A stretch of 64,000 nucleotides of DNA from Pelotomaculum schinkii. GTDB lineage: Bacteria; Bacillota; Desulfotomaculia; Desulfotomaculales; Pelotomaculaceae. The DNA is taken from contig NZ_QFGA01000003.1 in the NCBI RefSeq assembly GCF_004369205.1, forward strand, positions 186,001 through 250,000, given 5' to 3'. The first letter of the stretch is position 1. Every line of letters starts with the position of its first letter. Shown one piece after another: positions 32,602-41,391 of the stretch. The translations under genes were made by a program, and so were the position numbers. The notes under the pieces were generated by a model. The model worked only from the letters and a program-made list of their open reading frames with translations, was not told where the DNA came from and searched no databases.

Positions 32602-33837
32602 TTGAAAATCTATACCGACAAACCGTATATACTGCCTCCGGGCCATATACCGGTAGATGATCCGGTAGAAGCCGACGCAGTGGTGGCCTTTACGCCGGAA
32701 CTATTGCGAAACGGCATGATAATTCGCGATAAGCCGGTATTGCTGGTAGCCAAGAGAACACCGTTATCAGTGGCAGCAATGGGTTTGGAGATCAATCTCG
32801 TAAATATATCAGATCTGCCAACCGTTTTGTCCGATGATTTACCGCAAAAACTAGCCAAGGACAAACAGGATACTCCCGTTATCAGAGAATCCCTCCGGGC
32901 GATGGAAAAAACCGCCGTCCCTGAGCAAGACTGGACGACCGAAAGCGTTTCCAGGCAGATCTACGATGAACCAGTTATTCCGGAGCGTATTAAAAAGCAT
33001 GAAACCGCCGGACCACTCCCGTCCAGGGAGATGAAGTTCCACATGCCGACGGGAATAATTGAAAAACTGTACATCTCATACTCCCCCGGCACCAACGTGG
33101 GCAAAACGTTCACGGCGTCAAATATGGCTGCCTGGTTGGCCGACCAGGGACTGCCGACCGTCCTGGTTGATATGGATTCGGTGAATTCCGGCACCTGGGA
33201 AATGTTGCGTATGCGGGAAATGTTCGGTCCGCCCAGGCGAACCTTGGCCCATTGGGACGGCACGGAAGAAGATATACTGGCTATGGCGGAAGAACACGAG
33301 CACCCGGAAGTGAAAAACCTGCACGTCCTGCTTCGCGGCGATACCCGTGACCCGGAAAAGATAACGGCGGCGCTGTACGCCCTTGCCAAAAGATTCAACG
33401 TAGTGGTGGACACATCTAACGATATTGAGCTGCCGCACATCGCGTCCGCCCTGTCCCATGCCGATAAAATATTTTTCATCGGCACATTAACATTAAAAGT
33501 ACAATCCCGGTTTTCGCAGATGTACAGCAACGCCCGGCAGCTGGCGGCGGGCAGCCAGATGATCCTGGCGGTCAACCGGGTGGGACTGGACGATAACGAT
33601 AAGAGCCTGAAACCAGTGGACCTGGCACGTCAATTCGGATTCCGGAATTACCACGTCGTACATGAAGACAGGAAGGCGCGTCTCATGGCTGAAAAGAAAA
33701 AAACTCTGCCTTTGTTCGTCAACTCGAAAGTATCTGCTGAACTGAAAGCGATGTTTGCCAAAGAATTCGGCTTTACCGATTTACAAGAAAAAAAATCCGG
33801 GCTGTTTAACGGCTTGTTTAAAAGGAGAGATGCTTAA
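32602..33837 (+). CDS. TadZ/MinD-like protein, type A, of the pilus cluster
   Basis: 411 residues, TTG start behind aaaggagat. An N-terminal receiver-like domain (1-80) is followed by a linker and a MinD-like domain whose loop reads SPGTNVGKT: the P-loop lysine is present and the signature lysine absent. It is paralogous to the 13512 gene over the ATPase domain. Its N-terminal 80 residues are also duplicated at the N-terminus of the transglycosylase at 44117 (ADAVVAFTPELL versus ADVVVAFTPEFL). The stop overlaps the next start (taatg). Confidence 0.85.
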   Translation: MKIYTDKPYILPPGHIPVDDPVEADAVVAFTPELLRNGMIIRDKPVLLVAKRTPLSVAAMGLEINLVNISDLPTVLSDDLPQKLAKDKQDTPVIRESLRAMEKTAVPEQDWTTESVSRQIYDEPVIPERIKKHETAGPLPSREMKFHMPTGIIEKLYISYSPGTNVGKTFTASNMAAWLADQGLPTVLVDMDSVNSGTWEMLRMREMFGPPRRTLAHWDGTEEDILAMAEEHEHPEVKNLHVLLRGDTRDPEKITAALYALAKRFNVVVDTSNDIELPHIASALSHADKIFFIGTLTLKVQSRFSQMYSNARQLAAGSQMILAVNRVGLDDNDKSLKPVDLARQFGFRNYHVVHEDRKARLMAEKKKTLPLFVNSKVSAELKAMFAKEFGFTDLQEKKSGLFNGLFKRRDA

Positions 33838-34949
33838 TGCTAGTATTCAGCACTTTAGGCAATAAGGAAATTGAAGACCGCATTTTATCCATGCTGCCAA
33901 ATGGAGTGAAATTTTCCGGCGAAATGACAGATGATTGCGAAGCGGCGTTTTTGGTCGCCCGCTCACTCTCAGCCGGTGTAGGCGTTAAGAACGTGCGGGA
34001 ATGGCTGAATAAAATTACTGAGAAGGAGATCCCTTGTTTAGTTATGGCCAGGGACACAGCTTTGATTGACTATGCGAAAGAAAAAGGGTTCGCAAATGAA
34101 AACATAATCAGCGGGGTTAGAATCAGCATCAAAGAAATCGTACAAAAATTCCGGGACGTGCTTTGCGCGGATGACTACGAAATTGTTTTGGACAACGATA
34201 ACAATTATTTGATTGACCTTGATGAAACATGTGAAGAGAACTTCACTGCATATAAAGAGCCGGCTTTTCGCGAAACCCCTTCACCGGAACATGTTTTTAA
34301 CTCCAACATTCAGATACCAGATACGACCGGGCTCATTTCAGCGGCTGTCTTTGTCGGTGTTAAAGGCGGAGTGGGGACATCCACCGTGGCGGCGATGGCT
34401 TGCGATACCATGGACGAATCCCTGCACCTGGAGATTGCGGGGGAAAATAGGCTTCCTTCGGCCTATTGCTACTACGGGCGCGATCCGGAATCCATGCGGG
34501 AAAGCTACGTATTCTGGGAACTGGCTAAAGAACGCCCGCCGCTTAACGACCACCGGGTGGCCCTATTAGACATATCGTCTTCCGTCCCTGTAGGAGCTGC
34601 CGACACACTGATTGAAGCCGCAGGATGCCTGGTGATGGTCACCGACCGTTCGGAAATAGCCTTTGAACTAACCGGAAAAATGCTCCGGGCCGGATTTAAA
34701 CCGGACATCTTGGTGGTCAGCGCGGCCATGTCCGGCATAGGCAACGGAATGGAAGTGTACCTCGGGGAATATGAAGACCTGTTACAGGGAGTACAGGTTT
34801 TGGAGCTTCCCGGCAGTCTGGACGAAGAAAAAGCTATTGCCCGTGCGCAAAGGAACGGCGAAGCGCCTTGCGGTGGCGGCAGAAGTGTATCGCTGGATAC
34901 CTTCGCCGGGGAATTGACCAGCGCCATCAGAAATGTGCTGGGGATTTAA
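33837..34949 (+). CDS. TadZ/MinD-like protein, type B, of the pilus cluster
   Basis: 370 residues with an N-terminal receiver-like region (1-130) and a MinD-like domain with KGGVGTSTV: signature lysine kept, P-loop lysine replaced by Thr. It is paralogous to 15358-15999 over the whole ATPase domain, which lacks the N-terminal region. Its ATG overlaps the stop of the type A gene by one base, so both are made from one message in coupled fashion, as expected of partners. Confidence 0.85.
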   Translation: MLVFSTLGNKEIEDRILSMLPNGVKFSGEMTDDCEAAFLVARSLSAGVGVKNVREWLNKITEKEIPCLVMARDTALIDYAKEKGFANENIISGVRISIKEIVQKFRDVLCADDYEIVLDNDNNYLIDLDETCEENFTAYKEPAFRETPSPEHVFNSNIQIPDTTGLISAAVFVGVKGGVGTSTVAAMACDTMDESLHLEIAGENRLPSAYCYYGRDPESMRESYVFWELAKERPPLNDHRVALLDISSSVPVGAADTLIEAAGCLVMVTDRSEIAFELTGKMLRAGFKPDILVVSAAMSGIGNGMEVYLGEYEDLLQGVQVLELPGSLDEEKAIARAQRNGEAPCGGGRSVSLDTFAGELTSAIRNVLGI

Positions 34950-34961
34950 GGGGATGATCGC

Positions 34962-36218
34962 ATGATAATTCTTTGCGGAGATAAGGAATTTACTGCCGCG
35001 GCCCGTGCAGCCTTCAAGGGCTCTAAAGTGCCCGTGTCAGGCATAGCCGCGACGGTGAACGACCTGATTGCTTTACTGGAAAGCACCGGGGCGGCCGGCG
35101 TATTAATGCCGGCCGTCGCCGAATGGACGGAAAACCTAGTGCGCTTGGCGGCAGCCAGGAAAAACGCCCATTTCTTCGTTGCCGGGCGGGTAAGAAAAAG
35201 CGTGTGGGACGACCTTACGGAAGCCGGAGTGGTAATTTTATCACCGGATCTTCAAAAAGCGGTCCGAGATATGGAAATGGCATTGGAACGAATCTCTCCC
35301 ACCGGATTCCGGTATGTGGAGGGCGGCGAGAAGGTAACCATTGTGCAAAAACGGGTGGACATACTCACCAGGACGATACCCTTAGTCTTCAGCTACAAAG
35401 GTGGCGTCGGCAAAACCACAACTGTGGCGAACCTTGCCGCCGCTACAGGAATCTGGGCACGGGAAACAGAAGAAGAAACCGGCAAGGAATTGCGTGTTGC
35501 CGTGATTGACAACAATTCCGTCGGCAACCTCAAATACAAATTCGGCTTTGACTCAAAAGATTCGGACAAGGTCCCGCGCAGCCTGGCCGGTTTTGCCCAC
35601 CTGCATCCAAACTCCTCCCTGGGCGCAGTGTTGGAGGCTATGAACTATCATGAACCGACCAACGTATACTTCGTGGTGTCCCCTGAAACGGGGTACGAAA
35701 AAGTCCGCTATAATGAGGGCATTTTTAAATTATGTTTAGACCTTTTACAGAGGCATTTCCATTTTGTGTTTATCGACATGGGCATAGACCTGGATAGTGA
35801 AATGTCCATATTGGCCGCGAACGCAGCCACAGACATTATAGTGGTTACCGATCGCAACCAAGACACCGTTAATCTAATAAGAGACCGGCGCGGCGAGATG
35901 GGCCAGGTGTTTGGCGGTTTCGACCGGGTACAGTTGGTAATCAACAACCATAAAAAAGAAAACGCCGACATCGGTACAAGCGCAATCCTGCGCGAACTTA
36001 ATTTGCCGCTGGCGGCAGAGTTGCCATATTGTACTTTTACACAAAAAGCGGTCAGGAAAGGCGTACCGGCGGTGGCGCTCGATTCACAAGACAAATATTC
36101 TATCTCCGTCTCAAATCTGGCCCAAACGCTCATCAACGTAACCGGCGTCGGGGGCCACTCAATAACCCGCTCCGGCAGGTTTATCGAATACCTGAAAAAG
36201 CTGTTCAAAAAGGGTTAA
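34962..36218 (+). CDS. TadZ/CpaE-like ATPase, type C, intact deviant Walker A
   Basis: 418 residues. A receiver-like N-terminus (1-120) without a clear phospho-Asp leads into a complete MinD/CpaE-type ATPase with SYKGGVGKTTTVANLAA (about residue 145), VAVIDNNSVG and FVFIDMGIDLDSE. This is the only TadZ-like protein in the window with both lysines. It is paralogous to the N-terminal and C-terminal parts of the GGDEF protein at 17302. It probably positions the pilus machine at the pole. Confidence 0.88.
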   Translation: MIILCGDKEFTAAARAAFKGSKVPVSGIAATVNDLIALLESTGAAGVLMPAVAEWTENLVRLAAARKNAHFFVAGRVRKSVWDDLTEAGVVILSPDLQKAVRDMEMALERISPTGFRYVEGGEKVTIVQKRVDILTRTIPLVFSYKGGVGKTTTVANLAAATGIWARETEEETGKELRVAVIDNNSVGNLKYKFGFDSKDSDKVPRSLAGFAHLHPNSSLGAVLEAMNYHEPTNVYFVVSPETGYEKVRYNEGIFKLCLDLLQRHFHFVFIDMGIDLDSEMSILAANAATDIIVVTDRNQDTVNLIRDRRGEMGQVFGGFDRVQLVINNHKKENADIGTSAILRELNLPLAAELPYCTFTQKAVRKGVPAVALDSQDKYSISVSNLAQTLINVTGVGGHSITRSGRFIEYLKKLFKKG

Positions 36219-36229
36219 TGCTTAGCAAA

Positions 36230-36260
36230 GGGCGTTCTTCTCACAAGAGCGTCTTTTTTT
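36230..36260 (+). terminator. Intrinsic terminator after TadZ triplet
   Basis: ggcgttctt and aagagcgtc pair (with G-U pairs) and run into seven T residues, shortly after the stop at 36218. The pilin operon that follows should therefore have its own promoter. Confidence 0.75.
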
Positions 36261-36269
36261 GATAGAGCA

Positions 36270-36331
36270 AAATCGCCTGCAGAATTATGGTCGAAAAGGA
36301 GGCCTATAGAAATGACCAGTGCAGGCGATTT
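36270..36331 (+). promoter_or_regulatory. Long inverted repeat enclosing leader-ORF SD
   Basis: aaatcgcctgca (36270-36281) and tgcaggcgattt (36320-36331) are perfect 12-bp arms, with an inner tggtc/gacca pair. The loop exposes aaaaggagg, the SD of the leader ORF, whose start ATG is near the right arm. This would make a switchable mRNA structure in front of the major pilin genes. A small mobile-element remnant is an alternative reading. Confidence 0.6.
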
Positions 36332-36371
36332 GGCTTTGTTGAAACGAAATCAGGAGGAGTGTTGCCGATAA
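36312..36371 (+). CDS. 19-codon leader ORF coupled to pilin gene
   Basis: ATG 36312 lies nine bases after aaaggagg and opens a 19-codon frame (MTSAGDLALLKRNQEECCR) whose TAA overlaps the pilin ATG as taatg. A second SD (aggagg) for the pilin is inside its 3' end. Such coupling suggests that translating the leader promotes pilin translation. There is no homologue I recognise; existence as a peptide is unproven. Confidence 0.4.
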   Translation: MTSAGDLALLKRNQEECCR

Positions 36372-36949
36372 TGTTCTGGAGACTGGCAAACCTTTTTAGG
36401 AGAACATACAAGAATCAGCTCGGCTTTACCCTGGTTGAGCTGATTGTAGTGGTGGTTATTCTGGCTATCCTGGCGGCAGTCATGATACCAAAGCTCCTGC
36501 CATATACTCAGCAGGCCAGAGTGAGTCGGGCGGAAGGGGACATGGCAACGATGAAAACAATCATCGAGTCATATGCCGCCGAATACGGACAGGGGTATTA
36601 TCCGAAGACAGGAACGCCCGGTACGTATTCGTCAAGCACGGTAATGGGACCGGGTATGGACATTTCGGTTGTGCTTCAATCTGGTGGTGTTCAGTGGACA
36701 GGTGCTTCTGGTGGCATAACCGACCCGTGGAATGATCCGTATGAGTACATTCCTTACACGGATGGTAACGGCAATGTTATTGGTTGGAGCATACAGTCAG
36801 CGGGACAAACAAAGAAGAGTGGTTCGAATACTGCCTTGTATGAATCTGATATTTATTCGCCGACGTTAGGGACCGTGCCCACTACACTGACCGGCTCCGG
36901 GGGGACGGCGGGAGCCGGCGAAACATCAAACGGCGCGACCATGCCATAA
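36371..36949 (+). CDS. Major type IV pilin 1
   Basis: 192 residues. A basic leader ending in QLG is followed by the class III N-terminus FTLVELIVVVVILAILAAV with Glu5, then a type II pseudopilin/GspG-like globular part. ATG 36371 is preferred to the GTG 36287 frame because of the aggagg SD and the normal leader length. It should be processed by the prepilin peptidase at 31031. The first 120 bases after the cleavage site are almost identical to those of the next gene. The C-terminal tail is Gly/Thr-rich. Confidence 0.92.
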   Translation: MFWRLANLFRRTYKNQLGFTLVELIVVVVILAILAAVMIPKLLPYTQQARVSRAEGDMATMKTIIESYAAEYGQGYYPKTGTPGTYSSSTVMGPGMDISVVLQSGGVQWTGASGGITDPWNDPYEYIPYTDGNGNVIGWSIQSAGQTKKSGSNTALYESDIYSPTLGTVPTTLTGSGGTAGAGETSNGATMP

Positions 36950-36979
36950 TGATCAAATATCTTGGAGTGATTTGTTTAC

Positions 36980-37552
36980 ATGATCAAACAATTAAAAAAA
37001 CTTTTGCAAAATCAAAAAGGCTTCACCCTGGTTGAGCTGATTGTAGTGGTGGTTATTCTGGCCATCTTGGCTGCAGTCATGATACCAAAGCTCCTGCCAT
37101 ATACGCAGCAGGCCAGGGTGAGTCGGGCGGAAGGGGACATGGGTACAATGCGCTCCGTCATCGAAGCATATTGCGTGTCGAACGGCCAGGGACACTACCC
37201 GACCACGGGCAGCCCAACCGATGGCGGCACCGGCGCACCGACGAACCCCACATCCGTAACCCAGCTCGGTCCCGGCGCGGACATTGCGATGGTGATGCAG
37301 ACCGGCGGCGTGCAGTGGACAAACGATTCCGGCGGCATAACCGACCCGTGGGGCGATGCCTACGTCTACACACCCTTTACGGATGCTGCCGGCAACGTTA
37401 TCGGCTACAGCATGGTTTCGGCCGGCCCGGACAAAACAGCTGGTGGTACGGATGATATTTTCGTATCCAGCAACTATTCCCCACAGCAGGGTAGTACTCC
37501 GGCAAATATTGCCGACGGCACGGCCGGCACAACGGAAAAGTCCAACCAGTAA
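36980..37552 (+). CDS. Major type IV pilin 2 (tandem duplicate)
   Basis: 190 residues with leader ending KG and FTLVELIVVVVILAILAAV. The N-terminal helix and the following YTQQARVSRAEGDM match pilin 1 almost base for base, while the globular and C-terminal parts diverge, sharing patterns such as GGVQWT and GGITDPW. ATG behind cttggagtg. It is either a second structural subunit or an alternative pilin. Confidence 0.92.
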   Translation: MIKQLKKLLQNQKGFTLVELIVVVVILAILAAVMIPKLLPYTQQARVSRAEGDMGTMRSVIEAYCVSNGQGHYPTTGSPTDGGTGAPTNPTSVTQLGPGADIAMVMQTGGVQWTNDSGGITDPWGDAYVYTPFTDAAGNVIGYSMVSAGPDKTAGGTDDIFVSSNYSPQQGSTPANIADGTAGTTEKSNQ

Positions 37553-37556
37553 ACAC

Positions 37557-37588
37557 AAGGCTCTCCATTAAAGGAGGGCCTTTTTTTT
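37557..37588 (+). terminator. Intrinsic terminator after pilin genes
   Basis: aaggctctcc and ggagggcctt pair and are followed by eight T residues. It may lower expression of the machinery genes relative to the two pilins. Confidence 0.85.
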
Positions 37589-37613
37589 GAAACCCAAAAG
37601 GAAGGTGTTGCTA

Positions 37614-38825
37614 TTGCTTTATACCGTAACCGGATACATCGACTCTGAGACGAGGGATATCACCGTACAGGCGTACAACGAAACTGAAGCCGTCAACCAG
37701 GTTAAACGGAAATTTGGTGAAGACCGGATCATGATCCTGCGGGTTAATCCTGCGTCCAGTCCCGCATTAACGTTTTTACAGTTTAAGCAGAAAGTCAACA
37801 GCCGGGAACTGGAATTTTTCTGCCGTCAAATGCATGCGCTCATAGCGGCCGGGGTAACCATGCTGGAATCGCTAAACGCCATAGCTGACCAAACGGACAA
37901 GAAGTTTTTCAAAAGCGCTCTTCTCGATATAGCTGACAATATTCGTGACGGCCTATCGCTGTCCGGCGCGTTTCAAAAGCATTCCAACATCTTCCCGCCG
38001 GTTTTCTGCAGTATGGTGGCGGCTGCCGAAGAGACGGGCGCTTTGGATGATGCGATGAACGACTTGGCCGAACACTTTGCCGGGGAAGCACGGTTCTGGG
38101 GGCGCATGCGCCAGGCGACGGCGTACCCGGCGATTGTCACCGGGCTGTCAATGCTGGAAGTGCTGGTGCTGTTCACCTTCGTTGTACCCAAATTCGCCGA
38201 CTTCTTAACCAGTGAAAACGTTCCCCTTCCCGCCAGCACTCGGTTGCTGCTTTTTCTGTCGGCGAGGTTCAACCTCATCCTGCCGGCGGCGATCGCTTGT
38301 TTCTTTATTTTCGCATTAATCTTTAAAAAAATGTGGCAGGACGAAAAGTTCAGGTACTATATGGAACAGGTTTTCGTGCGTATACCGGTAATTGGCCGTC
38401 TAATGACCAGGGCGGCGGCGGCTCGCGTTTGCCGTACTCTGAGTCTGATGATCCGCGTTGGCGTCCCGGTAACAAGTGCGCTTGCCGTCACCGCCAGAGT
38501 ATCGGGTTTCACATCTTTCAAAAGAGAAATCCAGATGGCCCAGGAGGGTGTCAGAGAAGGCCAGCGTCTCTGTGACGCGTTGAAAAAGTCCAGGTGGCTT
38601 CCATCGATAAGCCTGAAGATGATTGCGGTGGGTGAGAACTCCGGCCGGCTGGACAAAATGCTCAACCACGCCGCCGCTCTGTTTGAGGTGGAAATGGAAA
38701 TGATGATGCAGAAGATACCAACCATTGCCGAAGCCTCCTTGATCATTGTCGTCGGGGGGATAGTTCTGTTCATTCTGATCGCCGTGTACACTCCGATATT
38801 TTCTATTTACCAGGCTATTCACTGA
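37614..38825 (+). CDS. pilC: Type IV pilus platform protein PilC-like
   Basis: About 403 residues with two T2SSF domains: the first after an N-terminal cytoplasmic region (LEFFCRQMHALIAAGVTMLESLNAIA) and the second (ARVCRTLSLMIRVGVPVTSALAV). Membrane helices follow the first and second domains. It is the inner membrane platform of the pilus. Start is TTG 37614 (eight bases after aaggaaggt) or TTG 37608; TTG 37587 lies in the terminator T-run. Confidence 0.92.
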   Translation: MLYTVTGYIDSETRDITVQAYNETEAVNQVKRKFGEDRIMILRVNPASSPALTFLQFKQKVNSRELEFFCRQMHALIAAGVTMLESLNAIADQTDKKFFKSALLDIADNIRDGLSLSGAFQKHSNIFPPVFCSMVAAAEETGALDDAMNDLAEHFAGEARFWGRMRQATAYPAIVTGLSMLEVLVLFTFVVPKFADFLTSENVPLPASTRLLLFLSARFNLILPAAIACFFIFALIFKKMWQDEKFRYYMEQVFVRIPVIGRLMTRAAAARVCRTLSLMIRVGVPVTSALAVTARVSGFTSFKREIQMAQEGVREGQRLCDALKKSRWLPSISLKMIAVGENSGRLDKMLNHAAALFEVEMEMMMQKIPTIAEASLIIVVGGIVLFILIAVYTPIFSIYQAIH

Positions 38826-38842
38826 AAGGGGCATATTTTGAA

Positions 38843-40486
38843 ATGGCCGTATACAAACAGATGGCCCTGCTGGGCGAACTATTGATTAAAAAGGGACTGG
38901 CTAAAAAAGAAGACGTCGTAAAAGCTTTGGAAGAGCAGAAGAAATCCGGAGAAAAACTGGGAGCTATTCTGGTAAAAAACGGGATCATCTCAACCGAGGA
39001 CCTAGCGGCGGCACTTGCTATACAATTCAATATCAACAGGTGCCGCCCGGGTTTTTGGAACGACCCGCCGGCTGTAGATATACCGGTGGAAATAATCAAA
39101 AAGCACCGGGTTTTCCCCGTCCGGGTGGAAAGAAATAAAATATACCTGGCCATGTCCGACCCTTTTAATATCACCGTGACTGACGAAATTTGTTTTGCTT
39201 TGAAAAACGTGGAAGTCATACCTGAAATAGCTCCGGCGGAAGATATAGAGCGGGCGATACACAAGTGGTACGGCGGTTTTGGTGACACTGGAAATGAAAC
39301 AGTTGAAGAAAACGACGATGATGATGCCGACGGGCCTGCGGCCCGGGCGGTGCAGGAACTGATCGAACGTGCTCTTTTGGATGACGCCACCGACATACAC
39401 ATCGAGCCACGTAAGAACAATTGCACCGTTCGGTACCGGATTGACGGCATACTGCACGACGTGACCGTGATTCCAAAGAGCATGCACCAGCAGGTGGTGA
39501 CCAGGATAAAAGTGATGGCCGGGCTGGCCATAGAAGAAAGAAGGCTCCCGCAGGATGGCCAGATCAGGCATAAGACGCCGCGTGAAATTGAATTGCGGGT
39601 GGCTACTCTGGCAACCATTTATGGAGAAAAAATCACCATGCGCATACTTGACAAAACCAAGGTCGCGCCCAGGCTGGAAAGCCTGGGTTACACCGGGCGA
39701 AACCTGACTTTGTTCAAGAAAATGCTGCACGCACCCGGTAAGGGCGGGATGATCATTGTGACCGGTCCTACCGGCAGCGGCAAGACTACAACTCTTTACG
39801 CCGCCATTATGGAAATTTTTAGCCGTGACATAAACATCGTTACGGTGGAAGATCCGCCGGAATACGAAATCGACGGCATATCCCAGACGGCAATCAACCG
39901 CAAGGCGGGACTGGACTTCGCGCCGGTCCTGCGGTCTATTTTGCGGCATGACCCGGATATCATCATGGTTGGGGAAATCCGGGATGAGGAAACGGCGCAT
40001 TTGTCGATCAGGGCGGCGATGACCGGACACCTGGTGCTTAGTACGCTACACACCAACGATGCGGCTTCTGCCCCGTCGCGGTTAATCGAGATGGGAGTTG
40101 AGCCTTACCTGCTGGTTTCAACCCTGCGCTGCGTAATCGCACAGCGATTGATCAGGATAAATTGCCTGAAATGCTCGACTTCATATGTTTTGCCTCCGGA
40201 TCATCCGGCACAGGAAATTTTGGCTGCTGTAAAAACAGTTGTGCGTGGCAAAGGCTGCACGCGGTGCAACAAGGGATACAAAGGCCAGACGGCGGTGATG
40301 GAACTGATGCCGATAACGCGGCAGCTCAGGAAGCTTATCTATGAAAACACCCCTGCAGACGTAATTCGCCAGACGGCGGTAAAGGAAGGCATGGTTCCAC
40401 TGATAGAAGACGCGAAAGCGAAAGTAGCCGCCGGAGTGACCACGCCGGAGGAGATGATGCGCGTTGTGGCGCTTGAGGAAGACTAA
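38843..40486 (+). CDS. pilB: Type IV pilus extension ATPase PilB-like
   Basis: 547 residues. The N-terminal MshEN-type domain has two 24-residue motifs (LLGELL...EEQ, residues 9-32, and KLGAIL...AIQ, 38-61). The second fits the c-di-GMP-binding consensus; the first has Leu in place of Arg/Lys. The GspE-type ATPase follows, with Walker A GPTGSGKTTT (about residue 313), Walker B IMVGEIRDEET, His box TLHTNDA, and the C-terminal zinc ligands (CLKC and CTRC). It powers pilus extension. Confidence 0.95.
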   Translation: MAVYKQMALLGELLIKKGLAKKEDVVKALEEQKKSGEKLGAILVKNGIISTEDLAAALAIQFNINRCRPGFWNDPPAVDIPVEIIKKHRVFPVRVERNKIYLAMSDPFNITVTDEICFALKNVEVIPEIAPAEDIERAIHKWYGGFGDTGNETVEENDDDDADGPAARAVQELIERALLDDATDIHIEPRKNNCTVRYRIDGILHDVTVIPKSMHQQVVTRIKVMAGLAIEERRLPQDGQIRHKTPREIELRVATLATIYGEKITMRILDKTKVAPRLESLGYTGRNLTLFKKMLHAPGKGGMIIVTGPTGSGKTTTLYAAIMEIFSRDINIVTVEDPPEYEIDGISQTAINRKAGLDFAPVLRSILRHDPDIIMVGEIRDEETAHLSIRAAMTGHLVLSTLHTNDAASAPSRLIEMGVEPYLLVSTLRCVIAQRLIRINCLKCSTSYVLPPDHPAQEILAAVKTVVRGKGCTRCNKGYKGQTAVMELMPITRQLRKLIYENTPADVIRQTAVKEGMVPLIEDAKAKVAAGVTTPEEMMRVVALEED

Positions 40487-40865
40487 TGAACACGGATACA
40501 CGCTGATCACTGTTATCGCCGCCATGTTTATTTTCGGCACGGCCTCTTTTCTATTGAGCGCGGTGATGGCACGTTCCGTTCAGGCTGCCCGCGTCGCCAA
40601 CGCCGGAGCTATTGCCGGCTACCTGGCGTTCCAGGAAGAGCAATTGATCATGGGGCAACCGTTTGATAACGTAGTCTCCCGAGCGCCCGCGCCGGTGGAT
40701 GAGGTCAAGTACCCCGGTTTTATCTGTACCGTGAACGTATCCACCCAATCCGGCGGTTACGTCAAGAAAGTCACCGTTACCTTGACTTATCCGGTTCCCG
40801 GCTCTAAAAGCCGGCAAAAGCAATTGATTTTTTACCGGTCTATTGATCAGCAAGTTAACCAATGA
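40473..40865 (+). CDS. Minor pilin-like protein 1
   Basis: About 130 residues. A short leader (RKTNEHG) is followed by YTLITVIAAMFIFGTASFLLSA, a prepilin-type helix in which Glu5 is replaced by Thr. TTG 40473 or 40464 are the only starts, both inside the end of pilB, so translation is probably coupled. It is processed by PilD at the Gly-Tyr junction. Likely a minor or priming pilin (GspI/PilV-like). Confidence 0.75.
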   Translation: MRKTNEHGYTLITVIAAMFIFGTASFLLSAVMARSVQAARVANAGAIAGYLAFQEEQLIMGQPFDNVVSRAPAPVDEVKYPGFICTVNVSTQSGGYVKKVTVTLTYPVPGSKSRQKQLIFYRSIDQQVNQ

Positions 40866-40881
40866 CTGGCAGGTGCATACA

Positions 40882-41373
40882 GTGATTCAAAAAGGTAGTC
40901 GCAATGCTCATCTCAGTGGCTTAATGACTGAGACAAAAGGCATGACTCTGGTCGAAGTAATAGTCGCAATGTTTATCGGTACGATTATCATAATCAGCGG
41001 GTTTGAAATATTCCAATACGCCGGAACATCATATAAAGAAAGTTTTACCAGCTATCAAAACTATAGCGCGCTGCAGAATGCCGCGTCCTGGATTATCCGG
41101 GACGCGCGGTCGCAGAACGCGCAAAGCATTGCTATAAATAACGGCGGACAATCCGTAACCGTTGGCAATAACGTGTTTTCCTTTACCGGAAGTCAGCTGG
41201 TCAAAACCACCAACGGAACATCAACTGTGGTGGCGCAGAACGTAACGGGTAGCTTTAGTGTGCAAGCAGGCGCCAATAACTCTATTATCCTGACCATAAA
41301 TATAGGCGCGACCGACGGGCGAAAAAACATACAGGCAAACGCAACAGTATATTCGTTGGTGACAGGGCCTTGA
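40882..41373 (+). CDS. Minor pilin-like protein 2 (PilW/GspJ-like)
   Basis: The leader ends in TETKG and is followed by MTLVEVIVAMFIGTIIIISGF, a canonical prepilin N-terminus with Glu5, then a soluble domain with ASWIIRDARSQN and a beta-rich C-terminus like PilW/GspJ. GTG 40882 follows caggtg by seven bases; the TTG at 40843 lies in the end of the previous gene. Confidence 0.8.
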   Translation: MIQKGSRNAHLSGLMTETKGMTLVEVIVAMFIGTIIIISGFEIFQYAGTSYKESFTSYQNYSALQNAASWIIRDARSQNAQSIAINNGGQSVTVGNNVFSFTGSQLVKTTNGTSTVVAQNVTGSFSVQAGANNSIILTINIGATDGRKNIQANATVYSLVTGP

Positions 41374-41391
41374 GAGAGGGGATGGTTTGGA

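Noticed and set aside
32961-33575. 204-codon frame antisense to the type A TadZ gene
   Set aside because: A shadow of a conserved ATPase gene; Ser/Arg-rich without domain features.
39002-40030. 342-codon frame antisense to pilB
   Set aside because: It mirrors the PilB coding sequence and has no family features or SD.
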